Part shown: positions 1-7,833 of the stretch, piece after piece | Numbering within the stretch: position 1 is the stretch's first letter | How the letters are laid out: the number at the start of each line of letters is the position of its first letter | NCBI GenBank assembly: GCA_002355495.1 | Contig: AP017424.1 | Coordinates: 1,860,001-1,924,000 of the forward strand | Source of the DNA: Streptomyces laurentii | Lineage (GTDB): Bacteria; Actinomycetota; Actinomycetes; Streptomycetales; Streptomycetaceae | Length of the DNA: 64,000 nucleotides | Direction: 5' to 3' | The notes under the pieces: model-generated | Told to the model about the DNA's origin: nothing | Database searches by the model: none | The model's input: only the letters and a program-made list of their open reading frames with translations | Made by a program: the position numbers and the translations under genes

Positions 1-708
1 CTGGTCGGGACGCTTGTCCATGACGTGCGCGGCGACCCCGGCCTGCACGTTGACCAGCGCGATGTGGTGGGCGACCACGTCGTGCAGATCGCGGGCGATG
101 CGCAGCCGCTCCTCGGCGACCCGGCGCCGGGCCTCCTCCTCGCGGGTGCGTTCGGCGCGCTCGGCCCGCTCCCGGATGGCGTCGACGAACGCCCGGCGGC
201 TGCGGACCGCGTCGCCCGCCGCCGCGGCCATGCCGGTCCAGGCGAAGATGCCGAGGTTCTCCTGCGCGTACCAGGGGTTGGTGCCGAAGAACATCGCGCT
301 CCCGGTCAGCGCGGTCATGGTGACCAGGCCGAGACGCCAGGTGGTGGGCCGGTCGGTGCGGGAGGCGACGGTGTACAGCGCGATGACGGCGCCCATGATG
401 ACCGGCGCCGGGCGGGTGTCGCCGATCAGGTCGACCAGCGAGACGGCGGTCGTGGCGCCCAGCACCTCGATGGGCCGGTTCCGCCGCAGCACCAGGGTGG
501 CGGCCCCGGCCAGCATGAACACGATCCCGAACGTACTGGGCACCCGGTCACCGAAGGAGGCGCCGCCGTCGGGGCCGCCGTGCGGGTCGGTGAAGGACGC
601 GGCGAGCATGCAGCAGAAGACGAGGACGGCGAGCCCCGTGTCGAAGGCGAGCGGATGCGCCCGCAGCCGCTGCCGGACCCGGGGGAACAAGGCGCCGTCG
701 GTGCTCAT
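1..708 (-). CDS. Sensor histidine kinase, N-terminal part (runs off left edge)
   Basis: The first 236 codons of a two-component sensor kinase, read leftward out of the window. Residues about 20-150 contain several hydrophobic helices separated by short loops, an integral membrane sensor. A charged Arg/Glu segment (about 165-195) follows, then the phosphoacceptor motif LRIARDLHDVVAHH, whose phosphorylatable His is residue 209. This spelling is that of HisKA_3 kinases, which pair with NarL/LuxR-type response regulators, so such a regulator probably lies just outside the window (inference). The ATP-binding domain is not included. The ATG at 708 gives a short cytoplasmic N-terminus before the first helix; only a weak GGTGG precedes it. 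The signal sensed cannot be told. Confidence 0.88.
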   Translation of the reverse strand, partial: MSTDGALFPRVRQRLRAHPLAFDTGLAVLVFCCMLAASFTDPHGGPDGGASFGDRVPSTFGIVFMLAGAATLVLRRNRPIEVLGATTAVSLVDLIGDTRPAPVIMGAVIALYTVASRTDRPTTWRLGLVTMTALTGSAMFFGTNPWYAQENLGIFAWTGMAAAAGDAVRSRRAFVDAIRERAERAERTREEEARRRVAEERLRIARDLHDVVAHHIALVNVQAGVAAHVMDKRPDQ

Positions 709-795
709 CCGGCCACCGTACGGGTTCCGGCGGGAGCCTCGGGACCGTCCGTCGGATCGCGGGCCGGAGCCGTGACCGGGAGGACCGGGCCCGGA

Positions 796-841
796 ACGCA
801 CGCGTGCCCCGGCTCCGGGGCGGAGCGGGGCACGCGTGCGT
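796..841 (-). terminator. Strong hairpin downstream of pspAA
   Basis: Perfect 16-bp inverted repeat (796-811 with 826-841, arm ACGCACGCGTGCCCCG) around a 14-nt loop. It lies between the end of pspAA and the start of the histidine kinase gene, both read leftward. There is no T-tract, which is common for Streptomyces terminators. It most likely ends the pspA operon transcript. Confidence 0.7.
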
Positions 842-928
842 GGAGTGGGGCGCGCGGGATCGCGTACGGGCACGGGCGGCGTCCGCCGGAGCCCCGGGTG
901 ACGGGGCGGCCGGGCGGACGGTCCGGGG

Positions 929-1207
929 TCAGCCCGGGATGAGCCCGCCGTCGGAGAGCATGGCGCGGACCTCGTCGAGGCTCGCGTCCGGTGACGGCAG
1001 GATCAGCTCGGAGGGCTCCAGGGCATCGTCCGGGAGCGGCTCGCCGAGCCTGCGGACCGCGTCGAGGAGGGCGCCGAGGGTCCGGCGGAAGCCAGGCTCG
1101 TCACCTGCCTCGGTCTCGGCCAGAAGCTCGTCGTCGAGCGCGTTGAGCTCGGCGAAATGACTGTCGGCCAGCTTCCACTGGCCCTCCCCCATGATCCGTA
1201 CGATCAC
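929..1207 (-). CDS. pspAA: PspA-associated protein PspAA
   Basis: Small acidic protein of 92 residues, starting with GTG 9 nt after the pspA stop, so the two form one operon. Its sequence (start VIVRIMGEGQWKL, then an acidic helical body ending MLSDGGLIPG) fits the PspA-associated PspAA family, found next to pspA in actinobacteria. Members are about 90 residues and are thought to assist PspA in envelope-stress protection; the mechanism is not known. There is no signal peptide or membrane segment, so it should be cytoplasmic or peripheral. A strong hairpin follows the gene. Confidence 0.85.
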   Translation of the reverse strand: MIVRIMGEGQWKLADSHFAELNALDDELLAETEAGDEPGFRRTLGALLDAVRRLGEPLPDDALEPSELILPSPDASLDEVRAMLSDGGLIPG

Positions 1208-1216
1208 GACGACGTC

Positions 1217-2023
1217 CTACTTCTCGTAGCGCGGGTGGGACTGGTTCTGCGACGGGTTCTGCTGGTTCTGGCCGGTGGTGCCGGAACCGCCTTCGATGGC
1301 CTGCTGCTGCGCCGACGGACCGCCGGCCAGCTCGGCCTTCATCCGCTGGAGCTCCAGCTCCACGTCGTTGCCGCCGGACAGCCGGTCCAGCTCCGCCTGG
1401 AGGTCGTCCTTGGCGAGCCCCGACTGGTCGTCGAGCGCGCCGGAGGCGAGCAGCTCGTCGATCGCGCCGGCCCGCGCCTGGAGCTGCGCGGTCTTGTCCT
1501 CGGCCCGCTGGATCGCCAGGCCGACATCGCTCATCTCCTCCGAGATGCCGGAGAACGACTCGGCGATCCGGGTCTGCGCCTGGGCCGCCGTGTACGTGGC
1601 CTTGATCGTCTCCTTCTTCGTACGGAAGGCGTCGACCTTGGCCTGGAGGCGCTGCGCCGCGAGCGTCAGCTTCTCCTCCTCGCCCTGGAGGGTCTGGTGC
1701 TGCACCTCCAGGTCGCTGACCTGCTGCTGCAGGGCGGACCTGCGGGACAGCGCCTCGCGGGCCAGGTCCTCGCGGCCGAGCGCCAGCGCCTTGCGGCCCT
1801 GGTCCTCCAGCTTGGCGGACTGGCCCTGGAGCTGGTTCAGCTGCAGCTCCAGGCGCTTACGGGACGTCGCCACGTCGGCGACACCCCGGCGCACCTTCTG
1901 CAGCAGCTCCAGCTGCTTCTGATAGGAGTAATCGAGGGTCTCGCGCGGATCCTCGGCCCGGTCGAGGGCCTTGTTTGCCTTCGCGCGGAAGATCATCCCC
2001 ATACGCTTCATGACACCGCTCAT
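1217..2023 (-). CDS. pspA: Phage shock protein A (PspA/IM30/Vipp1 family)
   Basis: A 268-residue peripheral membrane protein of the ESCRT-III-like PspA/Vipp1 family. It binds stressed or damaged cytoplasmic membrane and stabilises it. The N-terminus (MKRMGMIFRAKANKALDRAEDP) is the amphipathic membrane-anchoring helix plus the first family helix. Residues about 30-225 are almost entirely charged heptad coiled coil, and the tail from about 235 is a low-complexity Gly/Gln/Ser/Asn stretch. Start ATG 2023 is used; an in-frame ATG at 2011 (MKRMGM) is an alternative with similar support. pspAA follows after 9 nt. A 25-bp inverted repeat at 2069-2093 sits 46-70 nt upstream and may be its operator. 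A DUF3043 gene diverges from it. Confidence 0.95.
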   Translation of the reverse strand: MSGVMKRMGMIFRAKANKALDRAEDPRETLDYSYQKQLELLQKVRRGVADVATSRKRLELQLNQLQGQSAKLEDQGRKALALGREDLAREALSRRSALQQQVSDLEVQHQTLQGEEEKLTLAAQRLQAKVDAFRTKKETIKATYTAAQAQTRIAESFSGISEEMSDVGLAIQRAEDKTAQLQARAGAIDELLASGALDDQSGLAKDDLQAELDRLSGGNDVELELQRMKAELAGGPSAQQQAIEGGSGTTGQNQQNPSQNQSHPRYEK

Positions 2024-2068
2024 GGGCTTCGCGCGCCCCCTTCTGACGGACTGGGCTCCAGCACTCCA

Positions 2069-2093
2069 ACATGAACCACACTACGGTTCATGT
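2069..2093. promoter_or_regulatory. Perfect 9-7-9 inverted repeat upstream of pspA
   Basis: The arms ACATGAACC (2069-2077) and GGTTCATGT (2085-2093) are perfect inverted repeats with a 7-nt spacer. They lie 46-70 nt before the pspA start in a locally less GC-rich patch. Position and symmetry suggest a dimeric repressor or activator site. It is not the Streptomyces SOS box, where GAAC and GTTC are 4 nt apart. It has the 7-nt spacing of an HspR HAIR element but a different sequence. Confidence 0.55.
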
Positions 2094-2271
2094 CTCCATT
2101 ACCGCACTGTTCGGGACCCGATGTGCTCCTCCCCAAGGACGAGTGCGCGCCGTGCGGCCTCCCGCCCAGGGAGTAGTGGATCCCTGTTCTCAAGGGCAGG
2201 GACGCCGTCCGTTAGCGGATCGTTCCCGCCCGCGCTGGGTCGTACACCCCGCACCACGTACCCTTGGCGTT

Positions 2272-2874
2272 GTGTTCCGTAGCCGTTCGAAGGATGAGAA
2301 GGCCTCCGCCCAGCAGGTGACGGCGGACCTCTCCAAGAATCCCCGTGACCCCGAGGCCCCCAAGGGCCGCCCGACTCCCAAGCGGAGCGAGGCGCAGACC
2401 CAGCGGCGCCGCGCGCAGTCCGCGCCGATGGACCGCAAGGAGGCCGCCAAGCGCCAGCGCGAGGCCCGCCGCGCGGACCTCGTCCGTCAGCGCGAGGCGC
2501 TGAACAGCGGCGACGAGCGCTTCCTGCCGGCCCGTGACAAGGGTCCGGTGCGGCGCTTCGCCCGTGACTTCGTCGACTCGCGGTTCGCGGTCGCCGAGTT
2601 CTTCCTGCCGGTGGCCGTGGTCATCCTGGTGCTGTCGCTCTTCGGCAACCGCGTCCCGCGGCTCCAGGACATCGCGCTGCTCCTGTGGGGCGTGCTGATC
2701 GTGCTGATCGTGCTCGACTCGATCGGCACCTGGATCCGTCTGCGCAAGCAGCTGAACACGCGCTTCCCGAACGAGCCGAAGCGCGGCGCGATCCCGTACG
2801 CGCTGATGCGTTCGCTCCAGATGCGCCGACTGCGACTGCCGAAGCCGCAGGTCAAGCGCGGAGAGCGACCCTGA
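2272..2874 (+). CDS. DUF3043 membrane protein
   Basis: A 200-residue protein of unknown function (DUF3043 family, actinobacteria-specific). Residues 1-95 are a highly charged cytoplasmic segment (FRSRSKDEKA..., TPKRSEAQTQRRR, MDRKEAAKRQREARR). Two transmembrane helices follow at about 110-130 and 135-155, then a basic C-terminal tail. The GTG at 2272 starts the conserved FRSRSK... sequence; there is no Shine-Dalgarno, so the mRNA may be leaderless. Upstream in-frame codons read through a non-conserved intergenic sequence. The stop overlaps or abuts the start of the methyltransferase gene, implying translational coupling. Confidence 0.88.
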   Translation: MFRSRSKDEKASAQQVTADLSKNPRDPEAPKGRPTPKRSEAQTQRRRAQSAPMDRKEAAKRQREARRADLVRQREALNSGDERFLPARDKGPVRRFARDFVDSRFAVAEFFLPVAVVILVLSLFGNRVPRLQDIALLLWGVLIVLIVLDSIGTWIRLRKQLNTRFPNEPKRGAIPYALMRSLQMRRLRLPKPQVKRGERP

Positions 2875-2900
2875 GCGCGGAGCTCACGGGGCCGGGTGAG

Positions 2901-3677
2901 GTGCTGCCCGTCGTCGGTCACGGACCTGCCGTGCCCGGCGGGCTGCGCGTCACCGTCCGCCAGGAGCTGGTGGCGCGGCAGCTCGACGAGCAGATAGCCG
3001 CCCGCTATCCCGTGGGGCAGCGGCTGCGGATCCTCGACGCGGGCATGGGCCAGGGCTCCCGGGCCCTGCGGCTCGCCCGGGCCGGGCACACCGTGACCGG
3101 CCTGGAGCCCGATCCCGCGCTGCTGCAGGCCGCCCGCGAGTCGCTGGCGACCGAACCGGCCGGCATCCGCGAGCGGGTCCGGCTGATCCACGGCGACGGC
3201 CGCGAGACCGGGGTCCACTTCCTGCCCGGCAGTTTCGACGTCGTGCTGTGCCACGGCGTGCTGATGTACGACGACGAGCCCGACGCCCTGCTCGCCGGCC
3301 TGGCCCGGATGCTGGCCCCCGGCGGGCTGCTCTCCCTGGTGGTGCGGAACGCGGAGGCGCTGGCCATGGGGCCGGGCCTCGCCGGGGAGTGGGCCGGGGC
3401 GCTCGCCGCCTTCGACTCGGACGAGTACACCGACCACGCCGGGGTCAAGGGACGGGCCGACCGGCTCGACACCCTCACCGCGACCCTGGCCGGGATCGCG
3501 GCCCCGCTGCACGCCTGGTACGGGGTACGGGTCTTCACCGACGGCCTCCCGGGCGATCTGGGCCTGCCGGCGGCGGACGAGCTGGAGCGGCTGCTCGCCG
3601 CCGAGGACCGGGCCGGCCGGATCGACCCGTACCGCCGGGTCGCGGGACTGCTGCACCTCTGCGGCGTCCGGGGCTGA
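2901..3677 (+). CDS. Class I SAM-dependent methyltransferase
   Basis: Methyltransferase with a Rossmann SAM-binding fold. Motif I is LRILDAGMGQGSRALRLA, the acidic end of strand 2 is VTGLEPDP, motif II is GSFDVVLCHGVLMY, and motif III is LAPGGLLSLVVRN. The substrate is unknown. The start is uncertain: GTG 2901 is used (258 residues), but a CTG at 2871 overlapping the DUF3043 stop sits at ideal distance from GGAGAG (2860-2865) and would add 10 residues. In either case it is cotranscribed with, and coupled to, the DUF3043 gene. Confidence 0.85.
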   Translation: MLPVVGHGPAVPGGLRVTVRQELVARQLDEQIAARYPVGQRLRILDAGMGQGSRALRLARAGHTVTGLEPDPALLQAARESLATEPAGIRERVRLIHGDGRETGVHFLPGSFDVVLCHGVLMYDDEPDALLAGLARMLAPGGLLSLVVRNAEALAMGPGLAGEWAGALAAFDSDEYTDHAGVKGRADRLDTLTATLAGIAAPLHAWYGVRVFTDGLPGDLGLPAADELERLLAAEDRAGRIDPYRRVAGLLHLCGVRG

Positions 3678-3794
3678 CCCGCCCCTTCCCCGCACCGTCC
3701 TCGCTTCGGCGGTGAGTGGCGCCCCGCCGGAACACGCACCCGATCGGGCGACTCCGCCGAGGCACGGCGGCACGGCGGCGACCAGACTCGGGGC

Positions 3795-4868
3795 ATGAGA
3801 CGTCTCCCGCGCTCCCTCGTCGCCGTGGCCGGTGCCGTCGCTCTGACCGGTGGCTGTACGGGCGGCCTCGTCCCCCGCGCCGCGCACTCCTCCCCGGCCG
3901 TCCCGCCCCGGGCGTCCTCGCCGCTGGCCGCCTCGCCGCTCGTCTCGAACCAGCTCCAGGACGACTACCAGCGGGTGATCCGGAACGTCCTGCCGTCCGT
4001 CGTCCAGATCGAGGCCTCGCAGAGCCTGGGCTCCGGGGTCGTCTACGACGTGCAGGGGCATGTCGTCACGAACGCGCACGTCATCGGCCAGGACAAGACG
4101 TTCAAGGTGTCGGCGGCGACGGGCGGCGAGACGGTGACGGCGCGGCTGGTCTCGTCGTATCCGGAGCAGGATCTCGCGGTGATCAGGCTGGACACCGTGC
4201 CGCCGGGGGTGCGGGCGGCGACGTTCGGCGACTCGTCGAAGGTCGACATGGGCCAGATCGTGCTGGCGATGGGCTCGCCGCTCGGGCTGTCCGGCAGCGT
4301 CACCCAGGGCATCGTCTCGGCGACCGGCCGCACGGTCAGCGAGGGCGGCGCGGGCGGCGGGACCGGGGCCACGATCGCCAACATGGTGCAGACCTCCGCC
4401 GCGATCAACCCGGGCAACAGCGGCGGCGCCCTGGTGAACCTGAACAGCGAGGTCATCGGCATCCCGACGCTCGCGGCGGTGGACCCGGCCCTCGGCGGCG
4501 GCTCGGCGCCGGGCATCGGGTTCGCGATCCCCGCGTCGATGGTGCGGACGGTGGCCGGCCAGATCATCCAGCACGGCCGGGTGACCGACTCGGGCCGGGC
4601 CGCGCTCAACATCACCGGCCGTACGGTGCTCGGCGACGACTACGAGCCCAACGGGGTCGCGATCGTCCAGGCCACCCCCGGCGGGGCCGCCGCGGACGCG
4701 GGGATGCGGGCCGGGGACGTGATCACCAAGGTCGGCACCACCCCGGTCACCACGATCACCTCGCTCGCCGAAGCGCTGGCGGCACACCAGCCGGGCGACA
4801 AGGTGACCGTGGCGTTCACCCGGGGGACGAAGCAGGAGCGGGTACAGGTCACGCTGGGCGAGATGTGA
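3795..4868 (+). CDS. HtrA/DegP-like trypsin-family serine protease, probable lipoprotein
   Basis: Extracytoplasmic S1C serine protease of 357 residues. A signal peptide ends in LTGGC with lipidation Cys 21. A Pro/Ser-rich spacer follows to about 50, then the trypsin-like domain with catalytic His 95 (TNAHVIG), Asp 126 (EQDLAVI) and Ser 209 (GNSGGAL). One PDZ domain lies at about 270-355 (ATPGGAAADAGMRAGDVI, then LGEM end). The family handles misfolded or damaged exported proteins, which fits its position near the pspA envelope-stress genes. Transcribed alone; start ATG 3795 gives a standard basic n-region. Confidence 0.93.
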   Translation: MRRLPRSLVAVAGAVALTGGCTGGLVPRAAHSSPAVPPRASSPLAASPLVSNQLQDDYQRVIRNVLPSVVQIEASQSLGSGVVYDVQGHVVTNAHVIGQDKTFKVSAATGGETVTARLVSSYPEQDLAVIRLDTVPPGVRAATFGDSSKVDMGQIVLAMGSPLGLSGSVTQGIVSATGRTVSEGGAGGGTGATIANMVQTSAAINPGNSGGALVNLNSEVIGIPTLAAVDPALGGGSAPGIGFAIPASMVRTVAGQIIQHGRVTDSGRAALNITGRTVLGDDYEPNGVAIVQATPGGAAADAGMRAGDVITKVGTTPVTTITSLAEALAAHQPGDKVTVAFTRGTKQERVQVTLGEM

Positions 4869-4908
4869 CCCGCGGGCTTCCCGGCTCCACGGCCCCTGGG
4901 GGCCGGTC

Positions 4909-5114
4909 TCAGCCCTCGGCGTTCAGCGGCATCGGGCCGTAGACCGTCGTGCCGTCCTCCGCGAGGGTCGCCTGGTCCGCCCCGCCGTCGAGCAGATCGC
5001 GCCAGTACTCACCGAGCCAGGACTCCGCGTCGCCCTGGGTGGTGAACTCCTCGGGGTCACCGACGGGGCGACCTCGCTGCCGTCGGACTTCTCGAACCGC
5101 CACGTCCATGCCAT
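4909..5114 (-). pseudogene. Small conserved protein with single-base frameshift
   Basis: ATG 5114 has a perfect AGGAGG five bases upstream and begins MAWTWRFEKSDGSEVAPSV. The rest of a short conserved Streptomyces-type protein (DPEEFTTQGDAESWLGEYW, then YGPMPLNAEG before the TGA at 4909) lies in another frame. One missing base between 5058 and 5059 (TCGGT-GACCCC) would restore a single protein of about 68 residues. A second ATG at 5109 opens the downstream frame, so an automatic call would give a 66-residue protein with a scrambled start. Function unknown, no membrane segment. Sequencing error or real lesion; see findings. Confidence 0.72.
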
Positions 5115-5215
5115 GTCCGCCTCCTGGGGTTTGCCGGCGCTCACCGGATGATCGGTTTGCTGCCCGCAGCGTAGCCGGGCGCGCACGGCTCGCGGCAGCA
5201 CGGGAAAATCCGATC

Positions 5216-6415
5216 GTGGAACTGACTCTGCTCGGCACCGGCGCGCCCCTCGGACTCCCCCGCCCCGACTGCCCCTGCGCCGTGTGCGCGCTGTCCCGGG
5301 GACCGGCGGCGCGGGCCTCGACCTCGCTCCTGGTGGACGGGGCGCTGCTGCTCGACCTGACCCCGGGGGCCGCGCTGGCCGCCGCCCGCGCGGGCCACTC
5401 GCTCGTGGGCGTACGGCAAGTGCTGTTGACGCGGCCGCACGACGGCCCGGCCGTGGAGATGCCGGCCGGACTGCCGACGGCCGGCCGGGTACCCGACGGG
5501 CGGGAGCTGACGCTGATCAGCGGCCACCGGGTGCGGGCGGTGCCGATGGACGCCCCGGGCACCGGGTACGAGGTGGTCTCCGCGGAGGGCGAGCGGCTGC
5601 TGTACCTGCCGCGCGGCGGGGCGCCCGCCGGCCTTCCGGACGACCACCGGGTGCCGTACGACATGGTGGTGGCGGACGTGACGGGCCGCCCGGACGCGCT
5701 GGCCCGGCTGCGGGCCACCGGCGCGGCGGCGGCGAGCACCGACGTGATCGCCGTGCACCTGGACCACGACGCGCCGGCCGGTCCCGAGCTGGACCGGCGG
5801 CTCGCGGCGGCGGGCGCGCGGGCGGTGCCGGACGGGACGACCCTGTACGTGGGCGAGTACCACGCCGTACCGGACGTCCCGCGCCGCACGCTGGTGACGG
5901 GCGGGGCCCGGTCGGGCAAGTCGGTGGAGGCGGAACGGCGCCTGGAGACCTTCCCCGAGGTCGTGTACGTGGCGACCGGCGGCACCCGCGCGGGCGACGC
6001 GGAGTGGGCGCAGCGGGTGGGCCTGCACCGGGAACGGCGGCCGGCGTCCTGGCGTACGGAGGAGACCACCGACCTGGTCCCGCTGCTGGCGGCGGACGGC
6101 CCGGCGCTGCTGATCGACTGCCTGTCGCTGTGGCTGACGGACGCCATGGACCGGGCCGGCGCCTGGGACGACGCGACCTGGGAGAACGGCGGACGGCAGG
6201 CGCTCGCCGAGCGGGTCGAGGAGCTGGTGGCGGCGGTCCGGGAGACCCGGCGCACGGTGGTGGCGGTGACGAACGAGGTGGGCTCGGGCGTGGTCCCGGC
6301 GACCGCGTCGGGGCGGCGGTTCCGGGACGAGCTGGGGCGGCTGAACGCGGCCTTCGCCGACGCGTGCGAGCAGGTGCTGCTCGTGGTGGCGGGGCAGGCG
6401 CTGGTGCTGCGCTGA
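5216..6415 (+). CDS. cobU: Bifunctional adenosylcobinamide kinase/guanylyltransferase with N-terminal metallo-beta-lactamase-like domain
   Basis: A 399-residue fusion. Residues 1-215 resemble a metallo-beta-lactamase-like fold (ELTLLGTGAPLGLPRPDCPC; LTRPHDGPAVEMPAGLP; VIAVHLDHDAP), but the canonical HxHxDH metal motif is not obvious, so hydrolase activity is doubtful. Residues 224-399 are CobU: P-loop TGGARSGKS (229-236), the RVGLHRERRP segment with guanylylated His 271, then LIDCLSLWLTD and VTNEVGSGVVP. CobU phosphorylates adenosylcobinamide and transfers GMP to it in cobalamin nucleotide-loop assembly. The start GTG 5216 has no Shine-Dalgarno. cobT follows 146 nt downstream. Confidence 0.92.
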   Translation: MELTLLGTGAPLGLPRPDCPCAVCALSRGPAARASTSLLVDGALLLDLTPGAALAAARAGHSLVGVRQVLLTRPHDGPAVEMPAGLPTAGRVPDGRELTLISGHRVRAVPMDAPGTGYEVVSAEGERLLYLPRGGAPAGLPDDHRVPYDMVVADVTGRPDALARLRATGAAAASTDVIAVHLDHDAPAGPELDRRLAAAGARAVPDGTTLYVGEYHAVPDVPRRTLVTGGARSGKSVEAERRLETFPEVVYVATGGTRAGDAEWAQRVGLHRERRPASWRTEETTDLVPLLAADGPALLIDCLSLWLTDAMDRAGAWDDATWENGGRQALAERVEELVAAVRETRRTVVAVTNEVGSGVVPATASGRRFRDELGRLNAAFADACEQVLLVVAGQALVLR

Positions 6416-6561
6416 CGACGGGCGTCCGCGCCGCCCGGCGGGTGGCGCGACGCACGGCGGTGAGCGGCGGCCGGGCGGGGTGCCCGGGTAGGGTTCGGAC
6501 GATCGATGTACGAGCCCACGACCGATTCACGACCGATTGACGTCCCTAGGCGGAACGAACC

Positions 6562-7710
6562 TTGAACCTCGACGACTTCTCCGATCTGATCCAGCGTCCC
6601 GACGGGGGAATCCGGCGTGACGCCGAGGAGCGCAGGGAGCGGCTGAGCGTCCGCCCCGGGGCGCTCGGGCGCCTCGACGAGCTGGGCGAGTGGCTGTCGG
6701 CGGCCCAGGGCCGGGTGCCGGTGCGACCGGTGGAGCAGCCGAAGGTCGTGCTGTTCGCGGCCGACCACGGGGTGGCCACCCTGGACGTGTCCGGGCGGGC
6801 CGCGGGCAGCGCGCACACGCTGGTGCGCGCCGTGCTCGACGGCGCGAGCCCGGTGGCGGTCCTCGCGCGGGCGCAGCGGGTGCCGGTACGGGTCGTGGAC
6901 GCGGGCCTGGACTGCGACCCCGGGCTGCTGCCGGCCGAGGTCACCCGGCACCGGGTACGCCGCGGCTCGGGCCGGATCGACATCGAGGACGCGCTGACGG
7001 CCGAGGAGGCGCTCGCCGCCCTCGAACTCGGCATCGCGATCGCCGACGAGGAGGCCGACTCCGGCACCGACCTGGTCGTCCTCGGCGATCTCAGCGTGGG
7101 TGGCACGACCCCCGCGTCGACGCTGATCGCGGCGCTGTGCGGGACGGACGCCTCGGTGGTGACCGGCCGCGGCGGCGCCGGGATCGACGACCTGGCCTGG
7201 ATGCGCAAGTGCGCGGCGATCCGCGACGCGCTGCGCCGGGCCCGGCCGGTGCTCGGCGACCAGCTGGCGCTGCTCTCGACGGTCGGCGGGGCGGACCTGG
7301 CGGCGATGACGGGCTTCCTGCTCCAGGCGTCGGTGCGCCGGATGCCGGTCGTGCTCGACGGCGTGGTCGGCGCGGCGTGCGCGCTGGTGGCGCAGCGGTC
7401 GGCGTTCCGGGCGCCGGACTGGTGGCTGGCGGGTCAGGTCAGCGGCGAGCCGGCGCAGGCGAAGGCGCTGGACCGGATGGCCCTCGAACCGCTGCTCGAC
7501 CACGGGGTCACGGTGGGCGAGGGAGCCGGGGCGCTGCTCGCGCTGCCGCTGGTCCGGGCCGCCGCCGCGCTGGCGGCGGAGCTGCCGGAGAAGACGGCGG
7601 ACGCCGGCGGCACGGAGGACGGCGAGAGCGCCGGGAACACGGAGGCGAGCGAGGCTTCCGCCGACACCGGGGCTGCCACCGGCACCGGGGCTTCCGCCGA
7701 CGCGCGCTGA
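6562..7710 (+). CDS. cobT: Nicotinate-nucleotide-dimethylbenzimidazole phosphoribosyltransferase
   Basis: CobT makes alpha-ribazole phosphate from dimethylbenzimidazole and nicotinate mononucleotide, which CobS joins to the CobU product. Family signatures are VVLFAADHGVATLDVSG, TLVRAVLDGASPV, GDLSVGGTTPAS, GRGGAGIDDLAWMRKCAAIRDAL, MTGFLLQAS and the catalytic-Glu segment VTVGEGAGALLALPLV. The first 345 or so residues match the family; the last 35 are a low-complexity Gly/Thr/Ala/Glu tail. The start is TTG 6562 (LNLDDFSDL). It sits downstream of cobU in the same direction. I see no B12-riboswitch B12-box in front of it. Confidence 0.93.
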   Translation: MNLDDFSDLIQRPDGGIRRDAEERRERLSVRPGALGRLDELGEWLSAAQGRVPVRPVEQPKVVLFAADHGVATLDVSGRAAGSAHTLVRAVLDGASPVAVLARAQRVPVRVVDAGLDCDPGLLPAEVTRHRVRRGSGRIDIEDALTAEEALAALELGIAIADEEADSGTDLVVLGDLSVGGTTPASTLIAALCGTDASVVTGRGGAGIDDLAWMRKCAAIRDALRRARPVLGDQLALLSTVGGADLAAMTGFLLQASVRRMPVVLDGVVGAACALVAQRSAFRAPDWWLAGQVSGEPAQAKALDRMALEPLLDHGVTVGEGAGALLALPLVRAAAALAAELPEKTADAGGTEDGESAGNTEASEASADTGAATGTGASADAR

Positions 7711-7818
7711 GCGTCCTTCACGAGACCGGGCCCGGCCGGGCGGCCGGACGGCACGGGGGCACCGCCACGCGGGTGGATCGCGAACGGTGCCCGACCCGTC
7801 ACACCATGCGATGCCCCA

Positions 7819-7833
7819 TATGATCGCGTTTTA
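7819..7833 (+). promoter_or_regulatory. -10 element TATGAT and leaderless start
   Basis: TATGAT at 7819-7824 ends 8 nt before the ATG at 7833 and no Shine-Dalgarno is present. This is the arrangement of a leaderless Streptomyces promoter, with transcription starting at or next to the start codon. Confidence 0.5.

Noticed and set aside
2069-2093. SOS/LexA box upstream of pspA
   Set aside because: GAAC and GTTC are 9 nt apart instead of 4; it does not fit the actinobacterial LexA consensus.
2487-4787. Long minus frame opposite the methyltransferase and protease genes
   Set aside because: Arg/Gly-rich shadow of two well-supported plus-strand genes.
6416-6561. Cobalamin riboswitch in front of cobT
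   Set aside because: No B12-box (GCCACTG-like) or the expected multi-helix layout; only the short direct repeat CACGACCGATT is visible.
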